The notes beneath the pieces were generated by a model that did not search any database, had not been told where the DNA came from, and saw nothing but the letters and a program-made list of their open reading frames with translations. DNA of 15,283 nt from JAYXXU01 sp049301135 (GTDB lineage: Bacteria; Pseudomonadota; Gammaproteobacteria; Pseudomonadales; Moraxellaceae), in contig JBAQKP010000090.1 of the NCBI GenBank assembly GCA_049301135.1, forward strand, positions 1 through 15,283. Direction: 5' to 3'. This document shows, piece after piece, positions 1 through 7,450 of this stretch (positions are counted from its first letter, which is position 1; each line of letters opens with the position of its first letter). Made by a program: the position numbers and the translations under genes.

Positions 1-1178
1 GGCTGGAAGTGGTCGAACATGCCGCTGCGATTGGTAATTTACAACTCGGTGAACTGGCCAATAATGTCGCTAGTGGTGTGGATACCTATACCCTGATTCA
101 GCCGCTGGGCGTGTGTGCGGGGATTACGCCGTTTAACTTTCCGGCGATGATTCCGCTGTGGATGTTTCCGATGGCGATTGCCTGTGGCAATACCTTTGTG
201 TTGAAGCCGTCCGAGCAAGACCCGATGGTGACCACGCGCTTGGTCGAGTTGGCGTTAGAAGCCGGTATTCCGGCCGGTGTGCTGAACATGCTGCATGGCG
301 GCGAGCAGGTGGTGAATGCACTGTGTGATCATGCGCAGATCAAGGCGATTTCGTTCGTCGGATCAACGCGCGTCGGCACGCATGTCTACAATCGTGCCAG
401 TCAAAATGGCAAACGCGTACAGTGCATGATGGGCGCAAAAAACCACGCCATCGTGATGCCGGATGCGCATAAAGCCCAAACGTTAAATCAATTGGTTGGC
501 GCGGCGTTTGGCGCGGCAGGGCAGCGTTGTATGGCGTTGTCAGTCGTCGTCCTGGTGGGTGCGGCGCAGCAATGGTTGGACGAACTGACCGAAAAAGCCA
601 AGCAACTGCGTCTTGGTGCGGGTCACGAGCCAAACGCCGATATTGGCCCGCTGATCTCGTGTCAGGCCAAAACACGGGTTGAAGCGCTGATTGCGGCGGG
701 CGAGGCTGAAGGTGCGCGGTTGGTGCTGGATGGCCGTCAACCACAGGTTGAGGGTTATCAGCAGGGTAATTTTGTCGCACCAACGATTTTTGCCGAGGTC
801 ACGCCAAATATGCGGATCTATCAGCAGGAAGTGTTTGGCCCTGTGCTGTGTGTGATGGCCGCAGACAGCCTGAATGAGGCGATTGCGCTGATTAACGCCA
901 ATCCAAATGGCAACGGGACGGCGATTTTTACCCAGTCTGGTGCAGCGGCACGGCAGTTCCAAGAGCAGATTGATGTCGGTCAGGTTGGGATCAATGTGCC
1001 GATTCCTGTGCCTGTGCCGATGTTCTCGTTTTCGGGTTCACGCGCATCGAAGCTGGGGGATTTGGGCCCTTATGGGAAGCAAGCGGTGCAGTTTTATACT
1101 CAGACCAAAACCATCACCGCGCGTTGGTTTGAGGACGATGTGGTGGGCGCGGTGAATACCACGATTAGTTTGAAATAA
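1..1178 (+). CDS. mmsA: Methylmalonate-semialdehyde dehydrogenase (acylating), 5'-truncated
   Basis: CoA-dependent aldehyde dehydrogenase of valine catabolism. The family converts (methyl)malonate semialdehyde with NAD+ and CoA to propionyl-CoA or acetyl-CoA plus CO2. The reading frame is open from the window edge (first full codon at base 3), so an internal GTG at 9 is not the true start. About 391 residues remain, and roughly the first 105 of a usual ~500 are missing. Visible family marks: the cofactor-site segment ITPFNFPAMIPLWMFP, KPSEQDP, the SFVGSTRVG motif, MGAKNHAIVMPDA, and the catalytic cysteine in GQRCMALS (codon 528-530). Further on come EVFGPVL and the C-terminal GQVGINVPIPVPVPMFSFSG stretch that is typical of MmsA rather than other aldehyde dehydrogenases. 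It is followed after 25 bases by mmsB, which supports the pathway assignment. No frameshift is seen. Confidence 0.95.
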   Translation, partial: LEVVEHAAAIGNLQLGELANNVASGVDTYTLIQPLGVCAGITPFNFPAMIPLWMFPMAIACGNTFVLKPSEQDPMVTTRLVELALEAGIPAGVLNMLHGGEQVVNALCDHAQIKAISFVGSTRVGTHVYNRASQNGKRVQCMMGAKNHAIVMPDAHKAQTLNQLVGAAFGAAGQRCMALSVVVLVGAAQQWLDELTEKAKQLRLGAGHEPNADIGPLISCQAKTRVEALIAAGEAEGARLVLDGRQPQVEGYQQGNFVAPTIFAEVTPNMRIYQQEVFGPVLCVMAADSLNEAIALINANPNGNGTAIFTQSGAAARQFQEQIDVGQVGINVPIPVPVPMFSFSGSRASKLGDLGPYGKQAVQFYTQTKTITARWFEDDVVGAVNTTISLK

Positions 1179-1192
1179 TCACAACAGATTGC

Positions 1193-1198
1193 AAGGAG
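1193..1198 (+). promoter_or_regulatory. Shine-Dalgarno of mmsB, decides the start
   Basis: AAGGAG lies 5 bases before the ATG at 1204. An in-frame TTG at 1189 lies upstream of this site and is therefore not the start. Confidence 0.8.
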
Positions 1199-1203
1199 TC
1201 AGC

Positions 1204-2103
1204 ATGAGCAGCAGCAGAATCGGTTTTATTGGTCTGGGCAATATGGGCGCACCGATGGCGCACAACTTGCTGAAGGCCGGACACAGTGTGCAGGTGTTTG
1301 ACCTGAATGCCAGCGCCGTGCGCGAATTGGCCGAAGCAGGAGCGAGTGTCGCAGGTTCGGTGGCGGAGTTGGCGCGTTTTCATCTGGATGTGCTGATCAC
1401 CATGCTACCGGCTGCCGCGCATGTGCAGCAAGTCTACTGTGGTGACGATGGCGTGTTGGCGCACGTCGCACCAAGCGTGTTGTTGATCGATTGCTCGACC
1501 ATCGACCCGTATACCGCGCGACAGGTCGCCGCCGCTGCGCAAGCACATGGCAATCCAATGCTCGACGCGCCCGTATCAGGTGGCACGGCAGGCGCAACCG
1601 CAGGCACGCTCACCTTTATGGTCGGCGGTGATGCGGCGCTGTTTGCACAAGGGCAGCCGATCTTGGCTGCGATGGGCAAAAATATCATTCATTGTGGTGC
1701 AGTTGGCACTGGACAGGTCGCCAAAGTCGCCAATAATCTGCTGCTGGCGATTAGCATGATTGGTCTGTCTGAGGCGATGACACTGGGTGTGGCGTTGGGG
1801 ATGGATGCCAAAGTATTGGCACAGGTGATTAACAGCTCAAGCGGGCGCTGTTGGAGTTCGGAGGTCTATCATCCGTATCCTGATGTGATGCCGAATGTGC
1901 CGGCGTCGCGCGGTTATAGCGGCGGCTTTGGCAGCAATCTGATGCTAAAAGACTTGGGTCTTGCCACTGAATCCGCCAAAAAAGTAGGCCAGCCTTTACT
2001 GCTGGGTGCATTGGCGCAGCAGTTGTATCAGCAGTTTAGTTTGCAAGGGCATGGGCAGTTGGATTTTTCGGCAATTATTCAGGCGTATCAGGCGAAAGAG
2101 TAG
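1204..2103 (+). CDS. mmsB: 3-hydroxyisobutyrate dehydrogenase
   Basis: NAD-dependent beta-hydroxyacid dehydrogenase that oxidises 3-hydroxyisobutyrate to methylmalonate semialdehyde, the substrate of the upstream mmsA product. It has 299 residues, the usual family length. The N-terminal Rossmann motif is IGFIGLGNMG (residues 6-15). The substrate-binding DAPVSGG is at 121-127, and the catalytic lysine is K174 in GTGQVAKVANN. The segment SSSGRCWSS near 211-219, followed by PASRGYSGGF near 233-242, is characteristic of HIBADH and separates it from tartronate-semialdehyde or 6-phosphogluconate relatives. The ATG at 1204 has AAGGAG 5 bases upstream. It lies 25 bases after mmsA and 31 bases before the acyl-CoA dehydrogenase, with no terminator between, so the three are probably one transcript. 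Confidence 0.95.
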   Translation: MSSSRIGFIGLGNMGAPMAHNLLKAGHSVQVFDLNASAVRELAEAGASVAGSVAELARFHLDVLITMLPAAAHVQQVYCGDDGVLAHVAPSVLLIDCSTIDPYTARQVAAAAQAHGNPMLDAPVSGGTAGATAGTLTFMVGGDAALFAQGQPILAAMGKNIIHCGAVGTGQVAKVANNLLLAISMIGLSEAMTLGVALGMDAKVLAQVINSSSGRCWSSEVYHPYPDVMPNVPASRGYSGGFGSNLMLKDLGLATESAKKVGQPLLLGALAQQLYQQFSLQGHGQLDFSAIIQAYQAKE

Positions 2104-2120
2104 GTCTGGTAAGCCGTGTT

Positions 2121-2127
2121 AAAGGAG
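2121..2127 (+). promoter_or_regulatory. Shine-Dalgarno supporting a TTG start
   Basis: AAAGGAG sits 7 bases before the TTG at 2135. The protein from that codon begins exactly where acyl-CoA dehydrogenases usually begin, so a non-ATG start is well supported. Confidence 0.75.
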
Positions 2128-2134
2128 TGCTCTG

Positions 2135-3289
2135 TTGAATTTAGATTTTGAGTTGACCGATGAGCAGCGCATGATTCGTGATATGGCGCGTGAGTTTGCG
2201 CGTCAAGAATTACGCCCAAATGCCGCCGCATGGGACGAAGCCGCGGCGCTACCGGATGCGATGATCACCCAAATGGGGCAGTTGGGACTGCTCGGGATGA
2301 TCGTGCCGGAGCAGTGGGGCGGCTCGTATACCGATTACACCGCGTATGCCTTGGCGATTGAGGAAATCGCCGCCGGTGACAGTGCGGTCAGTACTTTGAT
2401 GAGCGTGCATAACTCGGTCGGCTGTGGCCCAATCCTGCAATACGGTACGCCCGAACAGCAGACCCGTTGGCTGCCGGATTTGGCCAGTGGTCGGGCAATT
2501 GGTTGTTTTTGTTTGACTGAGCCACATGCCGGTTCGGAGGCCAATAACCTGAAAACCCGAGCGGTACTCGACGGCGATCACTGGGTATTGAACGGCAGTA
2601 AGCAGTTTGTCACCAACGGTCAACGCGCGTCGGTAGCGATTGTGTTTGCGGTGACTGATCCAGAACTCGGTAAAAAAGGCTTGTCGGCGTTTATTGTGCC
2701 GACCGATACCGCAGGGTTTGAGGTGAGTCGGGTCGAGAAGAAGCTCGGTATTCGTGCTTCGGATACCTGTGCGATCAGCCTGACGGACTGTCGCATTCCG
2801 GCGAATCACCTACTTGGTCAGCGTGGCAAAGGTTTGGCGATTGCACTGTCCAATCTCGAGGGCGGACGCATCGGGATTGCCGCACAAGCGGTTGGGATTG
2901 CACGGGCAGCATTTGAAGCGGCGCTCGGTTATGCGCGGGATCGGGTGCAGTTTGGGCAGCCGATTATCCAGCACCAGAGTATCGGTAACTTATTGGCGGA
3001 TATGCAGATGCAGATCAATGCGGCGCGGCTGATGGTGCTGCAAGCGGCCAAGATGCGTACCGCCGGTGTGCCGTGTTTGTCGGAAGCCTCGCAAGCCAAG
3101 CTGTTTGCCTCAGAGATGGCCGAGCGGGTCTGTTCGAGCGCGATTCAGATTCATGGTGGCTACGGTTATCTACAGGATTATCCGGTTGAGCGGCTGTACC
3201 GTGATGCACGGATTACGCAGATTTATGAGGGCAGTAGCGAAATTCAGCGTCTGTTGATTGCGCGGCAGTTGGCGGATTATGTGCTGTAA
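2135..3289 (+). CDS. Acyl-CoA dehydrogenase, probable isobutyryl-CoA dehydrogenase
   Basis: FAD-dependent acyl-CoA dehydrogenase of 384 residues. Within this cluster it most likely oxidises isobutyryl-CoA to methacrylyl-CoA, passing electrons to ETF. Seen: the N-terminal helical domain start FELTDEQRMIRDMAREFAR, the flavin-site segment CFCLTEPHAGSEANNLKTRA (125-142), the GRIGIAAQAVGIA helix (244-256), RDRVQFGQP (269-276), QIHGGYGYLQDYPVERLYRDA (338-358), and the catalytic glutamate E365 in QIYEGSSEIQR. A Glu at that position is the short/medium-chain and isobutyryl type. Isovaleryl-CoA dehydrogenase lacks it, which argues against leucine catabolism. The start is a TTG preceded at 7 bases by AAAGGAG (2121-2127). 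The exact acyl substrate is inferred from mmsA and mmsB next door. Confidence 0.9.
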   Translation: MNLDFELTDEQRMIRDMAREFARQELRPNAAAWDEAAALPDAMITQMGQLGLLGMIVPEQWGGSYTDYTAYALAIEEIAAGDSAVSTLMSVHNSVGCGPILQYGTPEQQTRWLPDLASGRAIGCFCLTEPHAGSEANNLKTRAVLDGDHWVLNGSKQFVTNGQRASVAIVFAVTDPELGKKGLSAFIVPTDTAGFEVSRVEKKLGIRASDTCAISLTDCRIPANHLLGQRGKGLAIALSNLEGGRIGIAAQAVGIARAAFEAALGYARDRVQFGQPIIQHQSIGNLLADMQMQINAARLMVLQAAKMRTAGVPCLSEASQAKLFASEMAERVCSSAIQIHGGYGYLQDYPVERLYRDARITQIYEGSSEIQRLLIARQLADYVL

Positions 3290-3290
3290 T

Positions 3291-3320
3291 TGAAAAACTA
3301 GCGGCTCAACCCTGAGTCGC
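3291..3320 (-). terminator. Probable intrinsic terminator after nudC, between convergent operons
   Basis: On the minus strand the arms GCGACTCA and TGAGCCGC flank a GGGT loop (3301-3320), with one A-C mismatch in the stem. After TAG comes a run of five T (3293-3297). The nudC stop codon (3306-3308) lies inside the stem. Read on the plus strand the same arms pair fully with one G-U wobble, but the following T-run is weaker. It may therefore also slow transcription from the valine cluster. Confidence 0.5.
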
Positions 3321-4046
3321 CAGTTTGATTAAGCTGTGCGCGATACTGCCTTTCGGTGGAATCAAGGGCAATTGATCAAACGGATAAAACGCCGCTTCAG
3401 CGATTTCGTCTTCTTGCAGTACCAGTTCACCACCCGCATATTCAGCGGTAAATCCAATCATAATATTGGTCGGAAACGGCCACGGCTGACTGCTGACATA
3501 GCGAATGCTCTGTATGTCTAGACCGACTTCTTCTTTGACCTCACGTGCCACCGCTTGTTCTAAAGTCTCGCCAACTTCTACAAAACCCGCTATTAAGCTA
3601 AACATTGGTGTGCTAAACCGATGCGCCCGCGCAAGCAAAATCGTCTCACCTTTGGTAATCGCGACAATCACGCAGGGATTAACTCGCGGATAAGCACTGT
3701 GGCCGCAGGCCGGACAGACTTGGGCAAACTCGCCTTGCGCATGTCGCACGGTCGGCGTACCGCAATGACTACAAAACCGATGGTTACGTTGCCATTCGAG
3801 CAGTTGGAGTGCCCGCGATATGCGCTCAAAGCCGGTTTGGTCGAGTGCTGAGATGATCTGCCGCAGCGGAACCAATTGGTAGCCGTGCGGCACGTCAATC
3901 GGCTCAATCGCCCTGACCACATACTGGGCATCACTTTCGACACTGACCAAGAGCTCATCAGGATGTTGATCATTGCTCAGTGGAAATTGCAGCGTCTGAT
4001 CCAGCACGAGGCTTTGACCATGCACCAAGAGCGCGTAACGCTGCAT
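3306..4046 (-). CDS. nudC: NAD(H) pyrophosphatase / RNA deNADding Nudix enzyme
   Basis: Cytoplasmic Nudix hydrolase that cleaves NAD(H) to NMN(H) and AMP. The family also removes NAD caps from RNA 5' ends. It has 246 residues, close to the usual length of about 257. A four-cysteine zinc ribbon is formed by C92, C95, C111 and C114 (CSHC and CPAC). The Nudix box matches the consensus completely: G154, E160 and REVKEEVG (168-175). The NudC-specific SQPWPFP follows at 186-192, which separates it from other Nudix families. The ATG has AAAGGAG (4054-4060 on the minus strand) 7 bases upstream, and this site overlaps the TAA of the fimL-like gene. The gap is only 12 bases, so the two are probably co-transcribed and translationally coupled. 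Confidence 0.95.
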   Translation of the reverse strand: MQRYALLVHGQSLVLDQTLQFPLSNDQHPDELLVSVESDAQYVVRAIEPIDVPHGYQLVPLRQIISALDQTGFERISRALQLLEWQRNHRFCSHCGTPTVRHAQGEFAQVCPACGHSAYPRVNPCVIVAITKGETILLARAHRFSTPMFSLIAGFVEVGETLEQAVAREVKEEVGLDIQSIRYVSSQPWPFPTNIMIGFTAEYAGGELVLQEDEIAEAAFYPFDQLPLIPPKGSIAHSLIKLATQG

Positions 4047-4058
4047 CAGATTGCTCCT

Positions 4059-5726
4059 TTAAGCCGCTTGCAACACGGCGAGGCTGCCTTCACCGATACT
4101 AAATGGCCGTTCGCCCGCCGGTTTATTGATTTCGATGCTTTCAAGGTAGTAGTCGATACAAACCAGCGCATCGGCCAAGCGGTCAAGCACCAGCCCAGAC
4201 GCTGCCGCTTGATCTGGCGTAAAGCGGTTGTGCATGTATTGGGCGGTTTGTTGCAAAATCCGACTGCCACGCGGCGCTTCAAGGAACAACATTGCACCGC
4301 TGACGCTTTCGAGCATCACCGGCACGTTGGCCAGATGCAGGGCATCATTGTCATTTTCGATATACGACAACAAAGCGCGCATCGCCATGCCAATCGTGCC
4401 ACGGCTTTCGCTGACCAAAGTCGCGCGCGCTTCATCGAGTTGATGCAAGGAGATCATCATGTTGTTGAGCGGCAGCATGACCGCGCCAGAGGTGTACGAC
4501 TTGTCCAAAATGGTCATGTCGTTTTCGGCGATCATCAGCGCATCCATCAGCGCGTTTAAGCTGTCTTGGTTATCGCCTTTGAGCCAACTGCTTTCGAGGG
4601 CGATTTGTTGGCGCAGTTGGATTGCGGCATTGCCGAGATTAAGCATGTCAAACGTGCCCGCCAACACCTGCATGCGCTCGCTGATGCTGATCGCGCCTTC
4701 TTCTGGGGTTTCGCCGCGTACCAAGCCGTCGATTTGGTGTTTGATCTGGCTGATTTCACCGTGGATCAACTCATTGACGGTATGAATCACTTCGCCATTG
4801 GGGCCAAATAAGAAGCGCGCCAAATCACTGCTGGTACGGTCGGTCGCAATCTGAGCTTGCAGATTAAGCTGGCTGCGCAGGCTGGCGGCCGTATCGTGAT
4901 CGCGACAAGTGCCCAACGCCAACACATCGGTTAGATCGGCCAGTGTCGGTACAGCGGCTGGCTGGGCAAATTGTCGCTCAATCGCAACCAAGACGCGCTG
5001 ACGACTGGCCGTCAGTGGCCGACACAGTTCGAGTTGCTCAAGCGCACTTTGTGCTGCTTGCCAGTACAGCCCAGATGCGCCGCCTGTGGCGAGACGTGCC
5101 ATTTCAAAACCGGCACGTTGCATTAAACGATAATGATCTGGCGTTGCCCGACCAGCCAACACTGCGCTGAGGCCATGTCGATACATCCGCGCCAAAAACT
5201 GCATCAGCGGCTGTTGTTCTGGCTGATGCAGCGCGTCTGCGGTTGCGCCAGTCGGGGTGATTTGAGCGATGTTCAAATGCGGCGTTAAAAAATAGCCTTC
5301 GCGCAGCAGCGGCAAACCGGCCATCTGATTCAGCGTATTGGTAATCGGCAGCAACAAATGCGGCAGTAAGGTTTCGCGCAGCAGTACAAATTCGAGATAG
5401 CGGTGCAGCACCATTAAGCCTTCGCCAAGTGCGGCCAGTCGTTCTTCGCGGGTGTTGCTAGGATGTTCAGCGATGTCTTTCATGGACTTGGCCATAGCAC
5501 CAGATAGCTCACTTGCCCCAAACAAGTTGAGTAAGCGCAAGATGCCATGAATCTGCGCCATCGCTTCGGCCGCATCGACCAAGCCGCTGGTATTTTGGTC
5601 GTCATCGACAAACACGCTGAGTACCGACTCGACCTGTGCTAAAGAAAGGTCGATCTCGGGCTTGACCAGATGTAATGATGCCACGTCAAAGTGCGCGGTC
5701 GGCGCGGTACTGCTAAAATCGGGCAT
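4059..5726 (-). CDS. fimL: FimL-like twitching-motility regulator (degenerate ChpA N-terminal domain)
   Basis: All-helical cytoplasmic protein of 555 residues with no signal peptide or membrane segment. The size and helical-bundle pattern match FimL of Pseudomonas (about 557 residues), a relative of the N-terminal part of the chemotaxis-like kinase ChpA that affects type IV pilus function and cAMP signalling. Two Hpt-like helices can be seen. Around residues 59-71, IHGILRLLNLFGA keeps the histidine of an Hpt site but lacks the following Lys-Gly. Around 356-367, AGTFDMLNLGNA has alanine where the histidine would be. No kinase, CheW or receiver domain follows, so it is unlikely to act as a phosphorelay enzyme and more likely as an interaction scaffold. 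The ATG has AGGAAGGA (5731-5738) 4 bases upstream. The name rests on recalled family features, not on an alignment. A generic Hpt-related protein is the alternative. Confidence 0.65.
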   Translation of the reverse strand: MPDFSSTAPTAHFDVASLHLVKPEIDLSLAQVESVLSVFVDDDQNTSGLVDAAEAMAQIHGILRLLNLFGASELSGAMAKSMKDIAEHPSNTREERLAALGEGLMVLHRYLEFVLLRETLLPHLLLPITNTLNQMAGLPLLREGYFLTPHLNIAQITPTGATADALHQPEQQPLMQFLARMYRHGLSAVLAGRATPDHYRLMQRAGFEMARLATGGASGLYWQAAQSALEQLELCRPLTASRQRVLVAIERQFAQPAAVPTLADLTDVLALGTCRDHDTAASLRSQLNLQAQIATDRTSSDLARFLFGPNGEVIHTVNELIHGEISQIKHQIDGLVRGETPEEGAISISERMQVLAGTFDMLNLGNAAIQLRQQIALESSWLKGDNQDSLNALMDALMIAENDMTILDKSYTSGAVMLPLNNMMISLHQLDEARATLVSESRGTIGMAMRALLSYIENDNDALHLANVPVMLESVSGAMLFLEAPRGSRILQQTAQYMHNRFTPDQAAASGLVLDRLADALVCIDYYLESIEINKPAGERPFSIGEGSLAVLQAA

Positions 5727-5871
5727 GGATTCCTTCCTATCAGTTGTGTTGCTGTCTATTGCGTGAGGCGGTGCATCCGCACTCGGCCTCAGGATTAAAT
5801 TGGTTCAACCTTAATGCTTTTGCGTACACCGTGCCAGTGGATTTTGAGCCTGAATGACAGATTTTGAGCAA
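5727..5871 (-). promoter_or_regulatory. rnhA-dnaQ / fimL intergenic region with candidate fimL promoter
   Basis: These 145 bases separate two minus-strand genes. A possible -10 on the minus strand is TTTAAT (plus coordinates 5794-5799), with no convincing -35. Downstream of it, TGAGGC (5764-5769) and GCCTCA (5786-5791) can form a hairpin in the leader, and GCGG/CCGC (5768-5771, 5777-5780) forms a competing smaller one. Neither is followed by a U-tract on the minus strand, so this is not a clear terminator for rnhA-dnaQ. Whether fimL has its own promoter is inference. Confidence 0.3.
5840..5869. repeat. 10-bp direct repeat upstream of fimL
   Basis: GATTTTGAGC occurs at 5840-5849 and again at 5860-5869. 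The copies start 20 bases apart, about two helical turns, and lie just outside the dnaQ stop codon. The same-face spacing and non-coding position would suit a pair of regulator half-sites, but no known operator is recognised. Confidence 0.6.
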
Positions 5872-7437
5872 TCAGCCGAGGCTCTGCCGCCAAATGCTCA
5901 CCGGACTGGCCTGACCTTTATCCAATTGATCCAGCCACTGCTCATGGCGTGCCACGTCATGTGGGTCAGCTTGAATCACGGCCAAGTTGGCTTGCTTAAA
6001 GCGGCGATGGTGGCGTGGTTGGTCACCGGCCTGCCCATCTTGCTGCATATCGAGGGTGACTTGGCCGCCAGTCATCGCCAGATAGACATCAGCTAAAATC
6101 TCGGCATCCAATAACGCGCCGTGATAGGTGCGGTCGCGTGGGGCGATCTCATAACGCCGTGCCAGTGCGTCCAGTGAGTTTTTTTGCCCAGCATGTTTAC
6201 GCTTGGCCATCGCCAAGGTATCGGTGACTTGCACCTGTCCAGCCAGTGCGGGCAGGCCACAGCGGCGTAGCTCGGCTTCTAAAAAATTCATGTCAAAGCT
6301 GGCATTGTGCGCGATGATTTCGCCGCCGATCAAAAAATCACACAGGTCTTGCGCGATCCGAGCAAAACGGATCTTATCGCGTAAAAACTCGTCGGTAATG
6401 CCGTGAATCGCCACCGAGTCACCGACTGGTTGTTCAGGATTTAAATAGACGTGTAAGGTATTGCCGGTTGCTTTGCGATTGACCATTTCGATCACACCGA
6501 TCTCGATCACTCGTTCGGTTTGTGGGTTGATGCCGGTGGTTTCGGTGTCGAGAATCAGTTGCCGATGGCCGCTACTCACGCGCTGTGGGGCTTGCCAGTC
6601 GGTGTTTGTCTCTGATTGCGTTGGGTTGGCTGACATTTCTGGGCCAGTTGATTTTTCTGGATGGGATGGCTGTTGGTGCGTGGATTGATCAGCCGTGAAT
6701 TCTTGTAATTGATCTTGGCTGATAGACTCAGACTGGTCGGCTGCGCTGAGATCCATCGGCTGTTCATGCGGCAGCGACAGTGGTTCAAAATTTGACAGGT
6801 CTTCTTCAATAGCGTTCGCCGTTGCTTGCTGGTGCTGACTTTGTGCATCAGCAATCGGCTGTGGATCAAACGGTAAGTCATCAAATGGCACGTCGTCCAG
6901 TGCGGCATCATCGATGACCGCATCAAAGCCCAACGGATCGCTGGTCAACCAGTCGGGAATAGATGGCGTGCCAGTGGCGGGTGTGTGTTTGCCTGCCAGC
7001 AGTTGTTCAACGCCTTGATTAGCCAGTGCATCGGCACGCTCGTTACCGGCATGACCGGCATGACCTTTAATCCAGCGCCAATCGATTTGACGGCCTTGGC
7101 AGGCATGATCAAGCTGCATCCACAGGTCTTTGTTGCTGACTGGAGCGCCATCGGCTTTGCGCCAGTTTTTGGCTTTCCAGCCTTGAATCCACTGGGTAAT
7201 GCCTTGCACGACGTAGTTGGAATCTGTCCACACGGTGATAGCGCCGATGCCTGCGGTTTTGTTTAAGCCTTCGATGGCTGCGGTGAGTTCCATCTGGTTG
7301 TTGGTGCAGTGTTGCGCCCCGCCACAAAAATCTTGGGTTGAACCGTCAGGATACTGAACATGCACGCCCCAACCGCCGAGTCCAGGGTTGCCTTTGCATG
7401 CCCCATCCACATACAGCGTGGCAGATTGAATCGACAT
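5872..7437 (-). CDS. rnhA-dnaQ: RNase HI - DNA polymerase III epsilon subunit fusion
   Basis: Bifunctional protein of 521 residues from the ATG at 7437. Residues 1-147 are RNase HI, which cuts RNA in RNA-DNA hybrids. Catalytic residues are D11 (YVDGACKGNPG), E50 (QMELTAA), D72 (WTDSNYV), H126 and D136 (KGHAGHAGNERAD). Residues about 148-290 are a polar, acidic, Gln/Ser-rich linker. Residues about 292-521 are the proofreading exonuclease epsilon: ExoI D297 and E299 (DTETTG), ExoII HNASFDMNFL with D382, ExoIII H439 and D444. A possible clamp-binding QVTLDM (459-464) follows, then a C-terminal tail like the alpha-binding part of E. coli epsilon. All catalytic residues of both halves are kept, so both should be active. 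The frame stays open upstream to 7554, but GGAG 7 bases before 7437 and RNase HI homology fix the start. The fusion is familiar from Moraxellaceae. Confidence 0.95.
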   Translation of the reverse strand: MSIQSATLYVDGACKGNPGLGGWGVHVQYPDGSTQDFCGGAQHCTNNQMELTAAIEGLNKTAGIGAITVWTDSNYVVQGITQWIQGWKAKNWRKADGAPVSNKDLWMQLDHACQGRQIDWRWIKGHAGHAGNERADALANQGVEQLLAGKHTPATGTPSIPDWLTSDPLGFDAVIDDAALDDVPFDDLPFDPQPIADAQSQHQQATANAIEEDLSNFEPLSLPHEQPMDLSAADQSESISQDQLQEFTADQSTHQQPSHPEKSTGPEMSANPTQSETNTDWQAPQRVSSGHRQLILDTETTGINPQTERVIEIGVIEMVNRKATGNTLHVYLNPEQPVGDSVAIHGITDEFLRDKIRFARIAQDLCDFLIGGEIIAHNASFDMNFLEAELRRCGLPALAGQVQVTDTLAMAKRKHAGQKNSLDALARRYEIAPRDRTYHGALLDAEILADVYLAMTGGQVTLDMQQDGQAGDQPRHHRRFKQANLAVIQADPHDVARHEQWLDQLDKGQASPVSIWRQSLG

Positions 7438-7444
7438 CGGGTGA

Positions 7445-7448
7445 CTCC
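7445..7448 (-). promoter_or_regulatory. Shine-Dalgarno of rnhA-dnaQ, decides the start
   Basis: GGAG on the minus strand lies 7 bases before the ATG at 7435-7437. The protein from there begins at the normal RNase HI N-terminus. The 39 extra residues of the longer open frame resemble nothing in the family. Confidence 0.75.
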
Positions 7449-7450
7449 AA

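Noticed and set aside
2135..3289. Isovaleryl-CoA dehydrogenase (leucine pathway) for the acyl-CoA dehydrogenase
   Set aside because: The C-terminal catalytic glutamate (E365 in YEGSSE) is present, which isovaleryl-CoA dehydrogenases lack, and the neighbours belong to valine degradation.
3876..4559. 227-residue plus-strand open frame across nudC and fimL
   Set aside because: It is antisense to two well-supported genes, has no recognisable domain and an unnatural His/Gln/Arg-rich composition. It is a shadow frame.
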